Source: a virus. Taken from it: 41,613 nucleotides of DNA. Numbering within the stretch: the first letter of the stretch is position 1; the number at the start of each line of letters is the position of its first letter. Both the position numbers and the translations under genes were made by a program. The stretch spans positions 1-41,613 of the IMG/VR virus record IMGVR_UViG_3300049489_000709. One strand, written 5' to 3'. Below the pieces are notes generated by a model, which was not told where the DNA came from, did no database searches, and saw only the letters and a program-made list of their open reading frames with translations. Shown here in pieces: positions 16,586 to 22,901 of the stretch.

Positions 16586-17484
16586 TCCCCCTTCGGTTTG
16601 GTGATGCGGGCCTCGACATATTCGGTGTCGGCAACCGTGTAACCCTTCCGCGTGACCCGCTTCCGCGTCAGCTTGCCGCCGTTGTTCAGCTCCAGAACGG
16701 CGGCCTCCTTCATCTTGTCCAGCAAGTGCGCCTTCGCGGCCGACGCCACGCTCTCGTAGGCGTCCACCTTGCGCTTGGCCTCCAGCAGGACGTAGAACCA
16801 GTGCTCCGCGTCGGCATCGCCCGGGACGATCGTCCCGTCGGTGCCGGGGTAGACCCGCTGCAACACCTGTTGCGCCCGCGGCGCGTCCAGATCCAGCGGC
16901 GGCGGCACGCCCTTGAGCACCTGATAGAACCAGAAGTCGTGCGTGGCCTCGACAATCAGTTCCCGCCAGTCCTTGGACGACTCGATCTCGAACAGCCGCA
17001 GATCGTCGCCGCCGAAGTAGGCCGCCACCGTCCACACCGGATAGTCCTTGACCAGCATATAGGCGTGCGGCTGCGGCAAGTAGTAGTCGGGGATCTCGTC
17101 CGACCCCTCCTCCCCCCAATGCTTGGCGGCGCGCGAGCCGACGTTCTTGCACTCGACGCCGCGGTCCTCGCCGACCACGTCGCGGTCGATGTGGATGGTC
17201 AGCCATTCGTACTTGGGGTTGACCAAGGTCAAGTTCGAGCGCCGCAGCTTCACCTCGCGCCCCCACTTGCGCGTCATCTTGCTCGCCGCGAGCGCCGCGA
17301 TGCCGTCTTCCAGCACGTTGCCCGCCTCGACGGCGAAGTTCTCCGACAGGTCGGGCCTGTCCAGCGTGCCGCGCTTCTCGTGATAGAGTTCGAGAGCCGT
17401 CTTGTAGGGATTGAGGCCGAGGATCGTGGCCACGTCAGAGCCGCCGATCTTGCGTGCCTGCAATTGTTCCTGTGTAAGTGCCAT
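16582..17484 (-). CDS. YqaJ-family viral recombinase / exonuclease
   Basis: The 300-residue protein starts at ATG 17484 behind AAAGGA. RKIGGSDVATILGLNPYKTA is the classic N-terminal motif of the YqaJ (lambda exonuclease-like PD-(D/E)XK) family. It is followed by the conserved glutamate in FAVEAGNVLEDG and by DRDVVGEDRGVECKN, where the D...EXK catalytic residues lie. Length is usual for the family. It degrades one strand of linear duplex DNA to give 3' single strands for RecT. The C-terminal 90 residues are helical and charged, typical of YqaJ proteins. Confidence 0.9.
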   Translation of the reverse strand: MALTQEQLQARKIGGSDVATILGLNPYKTALELYHEKRGTLDRPDLSENFAVEAGNVLEDGIAALAASKMTRKWGREVKLRRSNLTLVNPKYEWLTIHIDRDVVGEDRGVECKNVGSRAAKHWGEEGSDEIPDYYLPQPHAYMLVKDYPVWTVAAYFGGDDLRLFEIESSKDWRELIVEATHDFWFYQVLKGVPPPLDLDAPRAQQVLQRVYPGTDGTIVPGDADAEHWFYVLLEAKRKVDAYESVASAAKAHLLDKMKEAAVLELNNGGKLTRKRVTRKGYTVADTEYVEARITKPKGE

Positions 17485-17498
17485 TCTCGATCCTTTCG

Positions 17499-17570
17499 TT
17501 AGTGCCAGCGCCAGCTTATGGCGATCAGCACAATGAGCAGGAGCAGCCAGAACCACGTCTGCGTTCTCAT
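17499..17570 (-). CDS. Micro-ORF: 23-residue membrane peptide
   Basis: ATG overlaps the stop of the preceding gene (ATGA) and the ORF ends 14 bases before yqaJ. The peptide MRTQTWFWLLLLIVLIAISW plus three residues is almost entirely one transmembrane helix with a basic N terminus. Such tiny peptides are often missed. The coupling and the clean hydrophobic pattern support translation, but a peptide this short could be chance. Confidence 0.4.
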   Translation of the reverse strand: MRTQTWFWLLLLIVLIAISWRWH

Positions 17571-17758
17571 CGCGCCACCCCGGGCGGAGCCGGAAAATCG
17601 ACCTCGACGCGCGCACGCTCGACGTCGGTGAGCCTCGTCTTGGCCTTGCGCAGCTCGGCGCCATAGTGCGCGACCGCGCTTCGGTAGTACGCGACGTCCC
17701 ACTGCGCCTTGCGCAAGCGGTGTCGCCAAACCAGCAACCGGATGAATTGCGTCATCAT
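17567..17758 (-). CDS. Basic small protein (63 aa), first gene of the recombination operon
   Basis: Two adjacent ATGs (17758 and 17755) follow AGAGG; the second has the better spacing. The protein MMTQFIRLLVWRHRLRKAQW continues with helical, Arg-rich sequence and ends FPAPPGVAR. It is the first gene downstream of the presumed leftward promoter in the 17760-17883 control region. No family recognised. A short amphipathic N terminus is possible, but there is no clear membrane span. Confidence 0.6.
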   Translation of the reverse strand: MMTQFIRLLVWRHRLRKAQWDVAYYRSAVAHYGAELRKAKTRLTDVERARVEVDFPAPPGVAR

Positions 17759-17784
17759 GCCTCTGCCAACAGGACTAAGCCTGT

Positions 17785-17883
17785 AGGTTGCCCTAGGGGA
17801 CAAGCGGTGTCAACCCCCTGTGCGAAATATTTTTTGCCCCGGGGGTCTTGACGATGCGCGATTCGTCGCTCATCATGCGAGCC
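17785..17883. promoter_or_regulatory. Divergent control region between recombination and replication operons
   Basis: TTGACA reads leftward at 17808-17813 and TTGACG rightward at 17848-17853. They form the outer ends of an imperfect inverted repeat whose inner arms are CCCCC (17814-17818) and GGGGG (17841-17845), around an AT-rich centre GAAATATTTTTT. The rightward -35 is followed after 17 bases by CATCAT (17871-17876), a weak -10. The leftward -10 is not obvious. The symmetry suggests overlapping promoters controlled by one regulator, presumably the adjacent Cro/YdaS-like protein. Confidence 0.5.
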
Positions 17884-18102
17884 ATGACCCTGCACGACTA
17901 CATCGGCCGGCTGACCCCCGACGAGCGCCGCGCATTCTGCCGCCGCTCGAAGACCAGCACGGACTACCTGTCCAAGATCCTCTCCGGGACCAAGAACCCG
18001 GGGTTGGAGAAGTGCGTTCAGATCGAGAAGGCGAGCGGCGGCGCGGTCAGGTGTGAAAGCCTGAACCCGAGCCTGCCGTGGCGCTACCTGCGCAACCGCT
18101 GA
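17884..18102 (+). CDS. Cro/YdaS-like HTH regulator (72 aa)
   Basis: The start chosen is ATG 17884 (MTLHDYIGRLTPDERRAFC). An upstream in-frame TTG at 17848 overlaps the presumed -35 and is unlikely. The HTH is visible as CRRSKTSTDYLSKILSGTKNPG, and the family-specific tail KCVQIEKASGGAVRCESLNP is typical of Cro/YdaS-type phage regulators. There is no Shine-Dalgarno sequence, and the predicted transcription start falls at the ATG, so the mRNA may be leaderless. It is the first gene of the rightward replication operon and overlaps the next gene (TGATG). Probable role: repressing the divergent promoters. Confidence 0.82.
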   Translation: MTLHDYIGRLTPDERRAFCRRSKTSTDYLSKILSGTKNPGLEKCVQIEKASGGAVRCESLNPSLPWRYLRNR

Positions 18103-18947
18103 TGCCGCGCCGACAGCTCTTCTGGTACGCGCGCGACGTCGAATCGTTCGAGCGCGACACCCAAGGGCTGAACCTGACCGAAGTGGGCGCTTACAACCGC
18201 CTCCTCGATGCGTACTACAGAACGGGCGGCAACCTGCAAGCAAATGCTTGCGACTTGCTTCGCGTTTGCCGCGCCATTTCGCCCGAAGAACAGCAGGCCG
18301 TGGAGAGGGTGGTTAGCGCTTACTTCACGGTCGAGGACGGGATGCTGCGGCAGAAGCGGGCCGACGAGGAGCTGGAAAAGGCGCGCAAAATCAGAGGTAT
18401 GCGCCAAGATTCCGGGAAAAAAGGCGGTCTTGCGAGGATGGCAAATGCTCAAGCAAATGCTACAGCAAATGCTCAAGCAAATGCTCAAGCAAGCGGTGAA
18501 GCAAAATCCAACACAACTACATATACAAGAAGTACAACCCCTGATACCTCACTACGTTCGGTATCAGCCGCTGACGCGGCGAAGCTGACCAAGGATGAGG
18601 TATGGAGCATCGGCAGGGCGATGCTCGCCAAGCAGGGGGCCGGGCCGAAGACGGCCGGCTCGTACCTCGGGCACTTGATCAAGAACCACGGCGAGGGGCA
18701 AGTGCTCGACGCGCTGCGCGCCGCCGCGGTGGAGCAGCCGGCGGAGCTGAAGGGCTGGCTGATCGGCCGCCTGAAGCCGAAGCCCGAGACTCGGACCGCA
18801 ACGCGCGCTGCGATTGGCAGGGCGCTCGAAGGAGGACGCGACGATGGACCCCGCGACATCACCGCCGAAGGTACGCGACTGCCCAGCGAAGGCGATGGAT
18901 GCGCTGTTCCGCAAGCTGGGCAGCTACTACGGGGCGCTGTGGCTTGA
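18102..18947 (+). CDS. DUF1376 (YdaU-like) replication protein
   Basis: The 281-residue protein starts at ATG 18102, overlapping the regulator's TGA. The N terminus WYARDVESFERDTQGLNLTE VGAYNRLLDAYYRTGG is the DUF1376 signature, a winged-helix-like domain found in phage replication initiators that occupy the lambda O position. The middle (about residues 114-135) is an Ala-Asn-Gln repeat caused by a 12-base DNA repeat. The C-terminal third has a helical domain (KDEVWSIGRAMLAKQG...). The gene ends over the start of a lambda P-like gene. Likely role: recognises the origin inside its own coding sequence and recruits a helicase loader. Confidence 0.82.
   Translation: MPRRQLFWYARDVESFERDTQGLNLTEVGAYNRLLDAYYRTGGNLQANACDLLRVCRAISPEEQQAVERVVSAYFTVEDGMLRQKRADEELEKARKIRGMRQDSGKKGGLARMANAQANATANAQANAQASGEAKSNTTTYTRSTTPDTSLRSVSAADAAKLTKDEVWSIGRAMLAKQGAGPKTAGSYLGHLIKNHGEGQVLDALRAAAVEQPAELKGWLIGRLKPKPETRTATRAAIGRALEGGRDDGPRDITAEGTRLPSEGDGCAVPQAGQLLRGAVA
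18441..18500 (+). repeat. Iteron array, candidate replication origin
   Basis: Four direct 12-base repeats GCAAATGCTCAA (the second copy has ACA) run from 18441 to 18488, followed by a degenerate fifth. The core AGCAAATGCT is itself an inverted repeat, and a further copy within CAAGCAAATGCTTG lies at 18237-18250. The array is followed by an AT-rich stretch (about 18500-18560) that is conspicuous in this GC-rich genome. Iterons plus an AT-rich segment inside the initiator gene is the layout of lambdoid ori. Confidence 0.65.
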
Positions 18948-19212
18948 TCGGTTGCAGGGGCAGGATCTGGACCGCGTCAAGTCGGATTGGGCGGAGGCGC
19001 TGGCCGACTGCACGCTGGTGCAGGTCGGGCGGGCGCTCGACGCCATGAAGGGCGAATTCCCGCCCACGCTGCCGGAGTTCCGCGAGCTGTGCCGGCAGTT
19101 CAGGGTCGCCCAGCCGTCGATGCGGCTGGTGTCCGACCAGAGGCGTGGAGTGGCGCCGGAGACGATGCGCCGCATCCACGAGATCATCGGCAAGAACGGA
19201 GGGATGCGATGA
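18844..19212 (+). CDS. Lambda P-like helicase-loader candidate (122 aa)
   Basis: The start at ATG 18844 is backed by GGAGG eight bases upstream; the gene overlaps the 3' end of the DUF1376 gene. The helical core KLGSYYGALWLDRLQG, VKSDWAEALADCTLVQVGRA and FPPTLPEFRELCRQF resembles the short phage replication protein P family: a Trp-containing helix, then a Pro-x-x-Glu-Phe segment. In such phages the protein delivers host DnaB to the origin. Family identity is by pattern and position after the initiator; a search is needed to confirm. Confidence 0.6.
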   Translation: MDPATSPPKVRDCPAKAMDALFRKLGSYYGALWLDRLQGQDLDRVKSDWAEALADCTLVQVGRALDAMKGEFPPTLPEFRELCRQFRVAQPSMRLVSDQRRGVAPETMRRIHEIIGKNGGMR

Positions 19213-19532
19213 GCGAGGCAACAGGGGCAGTGCTGCGCGATGCCGGGATGGCGACGGCGATCGCGCACGCGGAGAAGATCACGGAGAGCTGGGGCGATCG
19301 CGCCGCGGAGCTGGCGCGGAAGTACGCGGCCAGCCACGCCGAGTTCGCCACCGAGGACCTGATCGCGCACGCGCGCGAAGTCGGGTTCCCGGAGCCGCCG
19401 GATCCGCGGGCTTGGGGCGGGGTCATCAAGCGGCTGGCGTCGACCGGCGTGGTCAGGGTGGGGCACTATCGGAAGTCCGTGGTGGCGCGGGCGCACTGCC
19501 GCCCGGTCATGGTGTGGTGGTCGTGCCGATGA
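19209..19532 (+). CDS. Hypothetical phage protein with winged-helix-like C terminus (107 aa)
   Basis: ATGA overlap with the P-like gene. After a helical N terminus, the second half (FATEDLIAHAREVGFPEPPD, then RAWGGVIKRLASTGVV, then VARAHCRPVMVWWSCR) matches a recurrent small phage protein pattern in which a winged-helix-like fold ends in a Trp-rich strand. Its biochemical role is unknown. It sits in the replication operon, so a DNA-metabolism accessory role is likely. Confidence 0.7.
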   Translation: MSEATGAVLRDAGMATAIAHAEKITESWGDRAAELARKYAASHAEFATEDLIAHAREVGFPEPPDPRAWGGVIKRLASTGVVRVGHYRKSVVARAHCRPVMVWWSCR

Positions 19533-20008
19533 GCGACGAGATCTCGGCGGTGTACGGCGTTGTCTCGCAGGTTCGGGACTACCCGTCGCAGCAGGTCAGC
19601 CGGGTGGTGGTCGAGGTGCCGATCGAGCACCACGTTTCGGTGACGCAGCTCCTGTACGGGGCGAAGGTGCTCATCACGCTGGCCCCCGAAGCGCTCGGAG
19701 ACCGCCCCTACGGGCTGCTGGGGCCGCCGCCGCAGCCGCGCCGGCCCAAGGGTGGGCCGCTATCGGAGCTGGCCGGGCAGTGGTGCAGGGACCCGCGCTT
19801 CCACCGTTGGGTGCGCGCGCAGTTCCCGGATGTCGCGCGAGCGCTGCCTGACTCGACCCCGGGGGAAACGCTTTGTCGTGAAGCCATCCTCACCGTATGC
19901 GGCATCACCTCAAGACGGGAGCTTGACCACGACGCCTCCGCCAAGGGCGATTTCGACCGCCTCTTCCGGCGCCCTTTCATGAGTGCCGTCGGTAATAACG
20001 ACGAGTGA
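19529..20008 (+). CDS. Hypothetical replication-operon protein (159 aa)
   Basis: ATGA overlap with the previous gene. The N-terminal 75 residues look like a beta-rich domain (VVVEVPIEHHVSVTQLLYGA KVLITLAP). The C terminus has QWCRDPRFHRWVRAQF, CREAILTVCGITSRRELDHD and DRLFRRPF, a pattern common at the end of beta-proteobacterial phage proteins and often described as a domain associated with NinB or recombination genes. I cannot assign a function. It is translationally coupled to the Ref-like nuclease downstream. Confidence 0.65.
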   Translation: MSDEISAVYGVVSQVRDYPSQQVSRVVVEVPIEHHVSVTQLLYGAKVLITLAPEALGDRPYGLLGPPPQPRRPKGGPLSELAGQWCRDPRFHRWVRAQFPDVARALPDSTPGETLCREAILTVCGITSRRELDHDASAKGDFDRLFRRPFMSAVGNNDE

Positions 20009-20286
20009 AATCGCCACTGAAAAGGCATATGGACCGCGTCGTGTCGCTTGGGTGCGTGGTCTGCCGGAACTTGGGCTACGGCGAATCGCCGGCCGAGTAC
20101 CACCACATCCGCGAGGGCGCCGGGGCCGGCGAAAAGTCGGGTGATTTTCTCGGGATTCCGCTTTGCCCGATGCACCATCGCAGCGGTGGCCACGGGGTGG
20201 CGTTCCACGCCGGGCAGCGGCAATTCGAGGCCGTGTACGGGTCGGAGCTGGACCTTTTGAACCAGACGATAGGCGAGCTGGCCTAG
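20005..20286 (+). CDS. Ref-like HNH-type nuclease (RecA-dependent nuclease family)
   Basis: The 93-residue protein starts at GTG 20005, overlapping the preceding TGA. HMDRVVSLGCVVCRNLGYG, then YHHIREG, LCPMHHRSGGHGVAFHAG and FEAVYGSE are the ordered motifs of the Ref family, named for the P1 recombination enhancement function. They include a Cys pair and His residues for zinc and metal binding. P1 Ref cuts DNA at RecA-bound displacement loops. It closes the replication operon; the terminator lies about 120 bases downstream. Confidence 0.85.
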   Translation: MKSPLKRHMDRVVSLGCVVCRNLGYGESPAEYHHIREGAGAGEKSGDFLGIPLCPMHHRSGGHGVAFHAGQRQFEAVYGSELDLLNQTIGELA

Positions 20287-20403
20287 GGGCTGGGCCGGTG
20301 GTATCGTGGGGGCATGGAACAGAGGGTAAACTGTGGCCCGTACCGAGGCGTGCAACCCCCTGCGGTCACCCTGCATGAGTCTTCCTCCGACTCAAGCACT
20401 TCG
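20287..20403 (+). other. Intergenic leader upstream of the lysis genes
   Basis: This stretch lies between the nuclease stop and the terminator. It holds a weak -10-like TAAACT (20327-20332) without a good -35, and a 5-bp hairpin GAGTC/GACTC around 20384-20400. A 42-codon ORF starts at ATG 20314, runs through the terminator and ends in an ATGA overlap with the first lysis gene. No tRNA fold was found. A late leader RNA is possible. Confidence 0.35.
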
Positions 20404-20428
20404 AGGGCGCTTCGGCGCCCTTCTTTTT
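20404..20428 (+). terminator. Rho-independent terminator before the lysis cassette
   Basis: GGGCGC-TTCG-GCGCCC (20405-20420) forms a perfect 6-bp stem with a stable TTCG tetraloop and is followed by TTCTTTTT. It stops rightward transcription leaving the replication operon, just 11 bases before the first lysis gene start. Lysis genes must therefore be read by antitermination or from a promoter overlapping this site. Confidence 0.85.
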
Positions 20429-20438
20429 GGCGGACGAC

Positions 20439-20945
20439 ATGACCCTGAAAGACCGTGTTTTCAACCATCCGTACCTCTACAGTTCGTCGGTGGTTGCCAA
20501 AGCCTGCACGATCTTTGCGACCGTGATTTGGGCGCTGGTGGTGGTGTCCCGGGACGACGCCCTGTCCACCAACAAGAACTACGTCTACCTGCTCGACATC
20601 ATCCCCAACGAGAATGTGTGGGGCGGCATCGCGCTGGCGGTGTCGGCGCCGCTGCTGTGGCGGCTGCTCTCTTGCGGCAGGCCGCGCGTGCTCGGGGTCA
20701 TCGGCTACGCCGTGCTGGCCCTGCTGTGGACTTACCTGTGGTGGGGCATCGTCATCAACGGGAAGCCATGGCCCACCGGGGCGGCGGCGTCGAGCGTGGT
20801 GGCCGCGCTCTCCCTGTACGCCTTCATCAGCAACCCGCGCGACCGGACCGTTGCGCATCCGCCGTTGCGCAAGGATGGCGCGTGCCCGCTAACGGGTAAG
20901 CCGTGCGGGCGCGCGGAAGCCTATGACCACGGCAAGGCTGCATAA
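20439..20945 (+). CDS. Four-span membrane protein (168 aa), lysis region
   Basis: Hydrophobic spans are visible at about residues 18-40 (AKACTIFATVIWALVVV), 60-78, 85-108 (VIGYAVLALLWTYLWWGIVI) and 115-135. The C terminus is hydrophilic with two cysteines (ACPLTGKPCGRAEA). The start follows the terminator closely and has only a weak Shine-Dalgarno sequence. It heads a cassette of membrane and cell-wall proteins. It could be a holin-type or regulatory membrane protein, but no family is recognised. Confidence 0.7.
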   Translation: MTLKDRVFNHPYLYSSSVVAKACTIFATVIWALVVVSRDDALSTNKNYVYLLDIIPNENVWGGIALAVSAPLLWRLLSCGRPRVLGVIGYAVLALLWTYLWWGIVINGKPWPTGAAASSVVAALSLYAFISNPRDRTVAHPPLRKDGACPLTGKPCGRAEAYDHGKAA

Positions 20946-20946
20946 A

Positions 20947-21270
20947 ATGCAAGACTTCGGGGTGGAGGACCCGGCCGGGAAATTGGCCTTGGTCACGGTT
21001 GCCGCGGCCGCCGCCTATCGGTTGTGGCTGCGCCTGCGCCACGACAACCGCACCGATCGCGCCGAAGCGCGCGAACACGCCGCCGAGGGCGACGTCATCG
21101 ACGTGCTCCGGGAGGAGGTCGAGCGGATCTTGGGTCGGGTGCGGGCCTTGGAGGACGAGCTGAAGGACGAGCGGGTTGCCCGCTACGCGGCGGAGCGGCG
21201 CGGCGCCGAGCTTCAGATGCGGGTGGAGACGCTGGAACGCCGGCTGCGTGACCTCGGCCACGACCCCTGA
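20947..21270 (+). CDS. Membrane-anchored coiled-coil protein (107 aa), lysis region
   Basis: One N-terminal span (LALVTVAAAAAYRLWLRL) is followed by a long charged helix (DVLREEVERILGRVRALEDE LKDERVARY...) ending in a leucine-heptad segment. This single-span plus coiled-coil layout is shared by inner-membrane spanins and by small phage holin-associated proteins. ATG 20947 was chosen because it just follows the upstream stop; an in-frame ATG at 20923 would add eight residues. The gene overlaps the next one (TGATG). Confidence 0.7.
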   Translation: MQDFGVEDPAGKLALVTVAAAAAYRLWLRLRHDNRTDRAEAREHAAEGDVIDVLREEVERILGRVRALEDELKDERVARYAAERRGAELQMRVETLERRLRDLGHDP

Positions 21271-21668
21271 TGCCAGCCCGCCCGCACCCGCTGATCGCTG
21301 CCGGCAAGATTCTGGCCTCCGCGGTGGCCATCCTTGGCGCTGCCTTTGTAGTGCTGGACTACTTCGAGACGGCCAAGCACGCCCGGGAGGTCAACGAGGC
21401 GCAGGATCGGGCCGCCGCCGACCGCGCCAGCGCCGCGAAGGTGGAGTTCGAGCTGGCCCGCTTGCGTTCCGACCTGCGGGTCTATAGGCTACGGGCTGCG
21501 GCCTTGGAGAAAAGCATCTACGATGCCGGGGTCCGCCAGCAGGTTGTTGGGACGCGAGATCCGGTGTTGCAACAGACGCTGTTGCGCGACCAGATCGAGC
21601 TGGAGGCGGTGAACCGGGAGATCGCGGAGACGCGAGCGGCGATTCAGAGGCTGCGCAACGGGGGGTAG
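21270..21668 (+). CDS. Single-span coiled-coil protein, i-spanin-like (132 aa)
   Basis: A short basic N terminus precedes one membrane span (ILASAVAILGAAFVVLDYF). A long, almost continuous helical domain with heptads follows (EFELARLRSDLRVYRLRAAALE and IELEAVNREIAETRAAIQRL). Topology and position, just before the endolysin gene, fit an inner-membrane spanin. No lipobox-bearing outer-membrane partner was found nested or downstream, so the assignment is tentative. ATG overlaps the preceding TGA. Confidence 0.6.
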   Translation: MPARPHPLIAAGKILASAVAILGAAFVVLDYFETAKHAREVNEAQDRAAADRASAAKVEFELARLRSDLRVYRLRAAALEKSIYDAGVRQQVVGTRDPVLQQTLLRDQIELEAVNREIAETRAAIQRLRNGG

Positions 21669-21671
21669 TGC

Positions 21672-22901
21672 ATGAGGCTGGCGTGGGGGGCGCGGGTTTC
21701 CCAGCAGTTCCGACAACGGGCCGTGGCCGTGGCCATGGCGGTCGGCTGCGACCCGAATCACCTGATGGCGGCAATGGGCTTCGAGACGGGGCGCACGTTC
21801 TCGCCGTCGGTCCGAAACCCCAAGAGCAGCGCGGTCGGCCTGATCCAGTTCATGACCGGCCCAAGGTCGTGGGCGGTCGCGCACGGCTACACGCGCGAGC
21901 GTCTGGAGCAGATGACGCCGGAGGAGCAGCTTGGCGTCGTCGCCGAGTATCTGGCGCCGTACAAGGGGCGGCTCAACACCCTGTCCGACGTCTACATGGC
22001 GATCCTCTGGCCGGCCGCCGTTGGCTTGCCGGAAGACCACGTCATGTGGGACGCGGACGACCCCGAGTATTTCGCCAACCGGGGCCTCGACGTCGACGCC
22101 GACGGCAAGGTCACCAAGGCCGAGGCGGCCGGCAAGGTTCAGCGCGTGCTGGACGAGGGCTTGCAACCGGGCAACGTGTTCGACGATGACGCGGCCGCGC
22201 AGGCCGCCCCGAAGGAGGGACGCATGGGAATCGCACTCCCGCTGCTCGCGCAGCTCATCCCGCAAGTGCTCGGTCAGTTCAGCGGCCGCGCGCAGGCGAC
22301 CATCGCCGAGAAGACCGGCGCCGACCCGAAGGTCGCCGCCGACTTCATGCAGGCGCTCATTGCGCAGGTCGGGCACGCGGTAGGCGTGCCGGTCGTCAGC
22401 GATGCCACTGCCACGCAGGCAGTGGGGGCGTTCACCGCGGCGCCGCCGGAGGACCGGGCCGCGAAGGCGGCCGCGCTGGAGAAGCAGGCGCTCGCCACGC
22501 TCGACGCGCTCCTGAAGTCCGGCGACAAGATGGCGGAATGGGACGCGGCGATGTGGGCGGCCAGAATCGCCGGCCGCGCTTCGGCGTCGAGCGTGGCCAT
22601 CGCGGAGAAGGCGGCCGGGCTGTGGGACATGACGCCGTTCCTCGTCAAGAGCCTGCTGATCATGCTGTGGGGCATCGCGTGGGGCCTGCTGGGGGCGATC
22701 ATCTACCTCATCATCGACCGCGAGACGCCCGATCCCGTGGTGCTGACCGCGCTGTTCAGCATGGCCGGCCCGATCTGGACCGGGGCGATCGTCGCCAGCG
22801 TGGTCGCCATCGTGGCCTACCGCTTCGATGGCACCAAAGAAAGCACGGAACAGAGCAAGGCCGTGGCCGACGCCATCCGACAGAGAGGTGGGCAGCAATG
22901 A
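21672..22901 (+). CDS. Endolysin (lytic transglycosylase-like) fused to a holin-like membrane domain
   Basis: The 409-residue ORF starts at ATG 21672. Residues 1-130 form a lysozyme-fold transglycosylase: catalytic Glu38 in MGFETGRTFSPS, then SSAVGLIQFMTGP. Residues 140-151 (DVDADGKVTKAE) match a canonical EF-hand loop. From M185 the sequence becomes a separate module, MGIALPLLAQLIPQVLGQF..., ending in two or three membrane spans (FLVKSLLIMLWGIAWGLLGA and WTGAIVASVVAIVAYRF), as in 3TM-type phage holins. No stop separates the modules, yet a perfect AGGAGG precedes M185. The product cleaves peptidoglycan; the fused form would be membrane-tethered. Confidence 0.85.
   Translation: MRLAWGARVSQQFRQRAVAVAMAVGCDPNHLMAAMGFETGRTFSPSVRNPKSSAVGLIQFMTGPRSWAVAHGYTRERLEQMTPEEQLGVVAEYLAPYKGRLNTLSDVYMAILWPAAVGLPEDHVMWDADDPEYFANRGLDVDADGKVTKAEAAGKVQRVLDEGLQPGNVFDDDAAAQAAPKEGRMGIALPLLAQLIPQVLGQFSGRAQATIAEKTGADPKVAADFMQALIAQVGHAVGVPVVSDATATQAVGAFTAAPPEDRAAKAAALEKQALATLDALLKSGDKMAEWDAAMWAARIAGRASASSVAIAEKAAGLWDMTPFLVKSLLIMLWGIAWGLLGAIIYLIIDRETPDPVVLTALFSMAGPIWTGAIVASVVAIVAYRFDGTKESTEQSKAVADAIRQRGGQQ
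22224..22901 (+). CDS. Internal in-frame start: stand-alone holin-like protein (225 aa)
   Basis: ATG 22224 lies in frame within the endolysin ORF and is preceded by AAGGAGG at optimal spacing (GACGC between), as good an RBS as any in the window. The product begins MGIALPLLAQLIPQ and carries the C-terminal membrane spans described for the fusion. It looks like a normal 3TM-holin gene whose upstream neighbour lost its stop codon. Both products are probably made. Confidence 0.6.
   Translation: MGIALPLLAQLIPQVLGQFSGRAQATIAEKTGADPKVAADFMQALIAQVGHAVGVPVVSDATATQAVGAFTAAPPEDRAAKAAALEKQALATLDALLKSGDKMAEWDAAMWAARIAGRASASSVAIAEKAAGLWDMTPFLVKSLLIMLWGIAWGLLGAIIYLIIDRETPDPVVLTALFSMAGPIWTGAIVASVVAIVAYRFDGTKESTEQSKAVADAIRQRGGQQ

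Noticed and set aside
20314-20420. Possible tRNA or tmRNA fragment before the lysis genes
   Set aside because: No cloverleaf, T-loop consensus or acceptor pairing could be drawn; only a 5-bp hairpin and the terminator are present.
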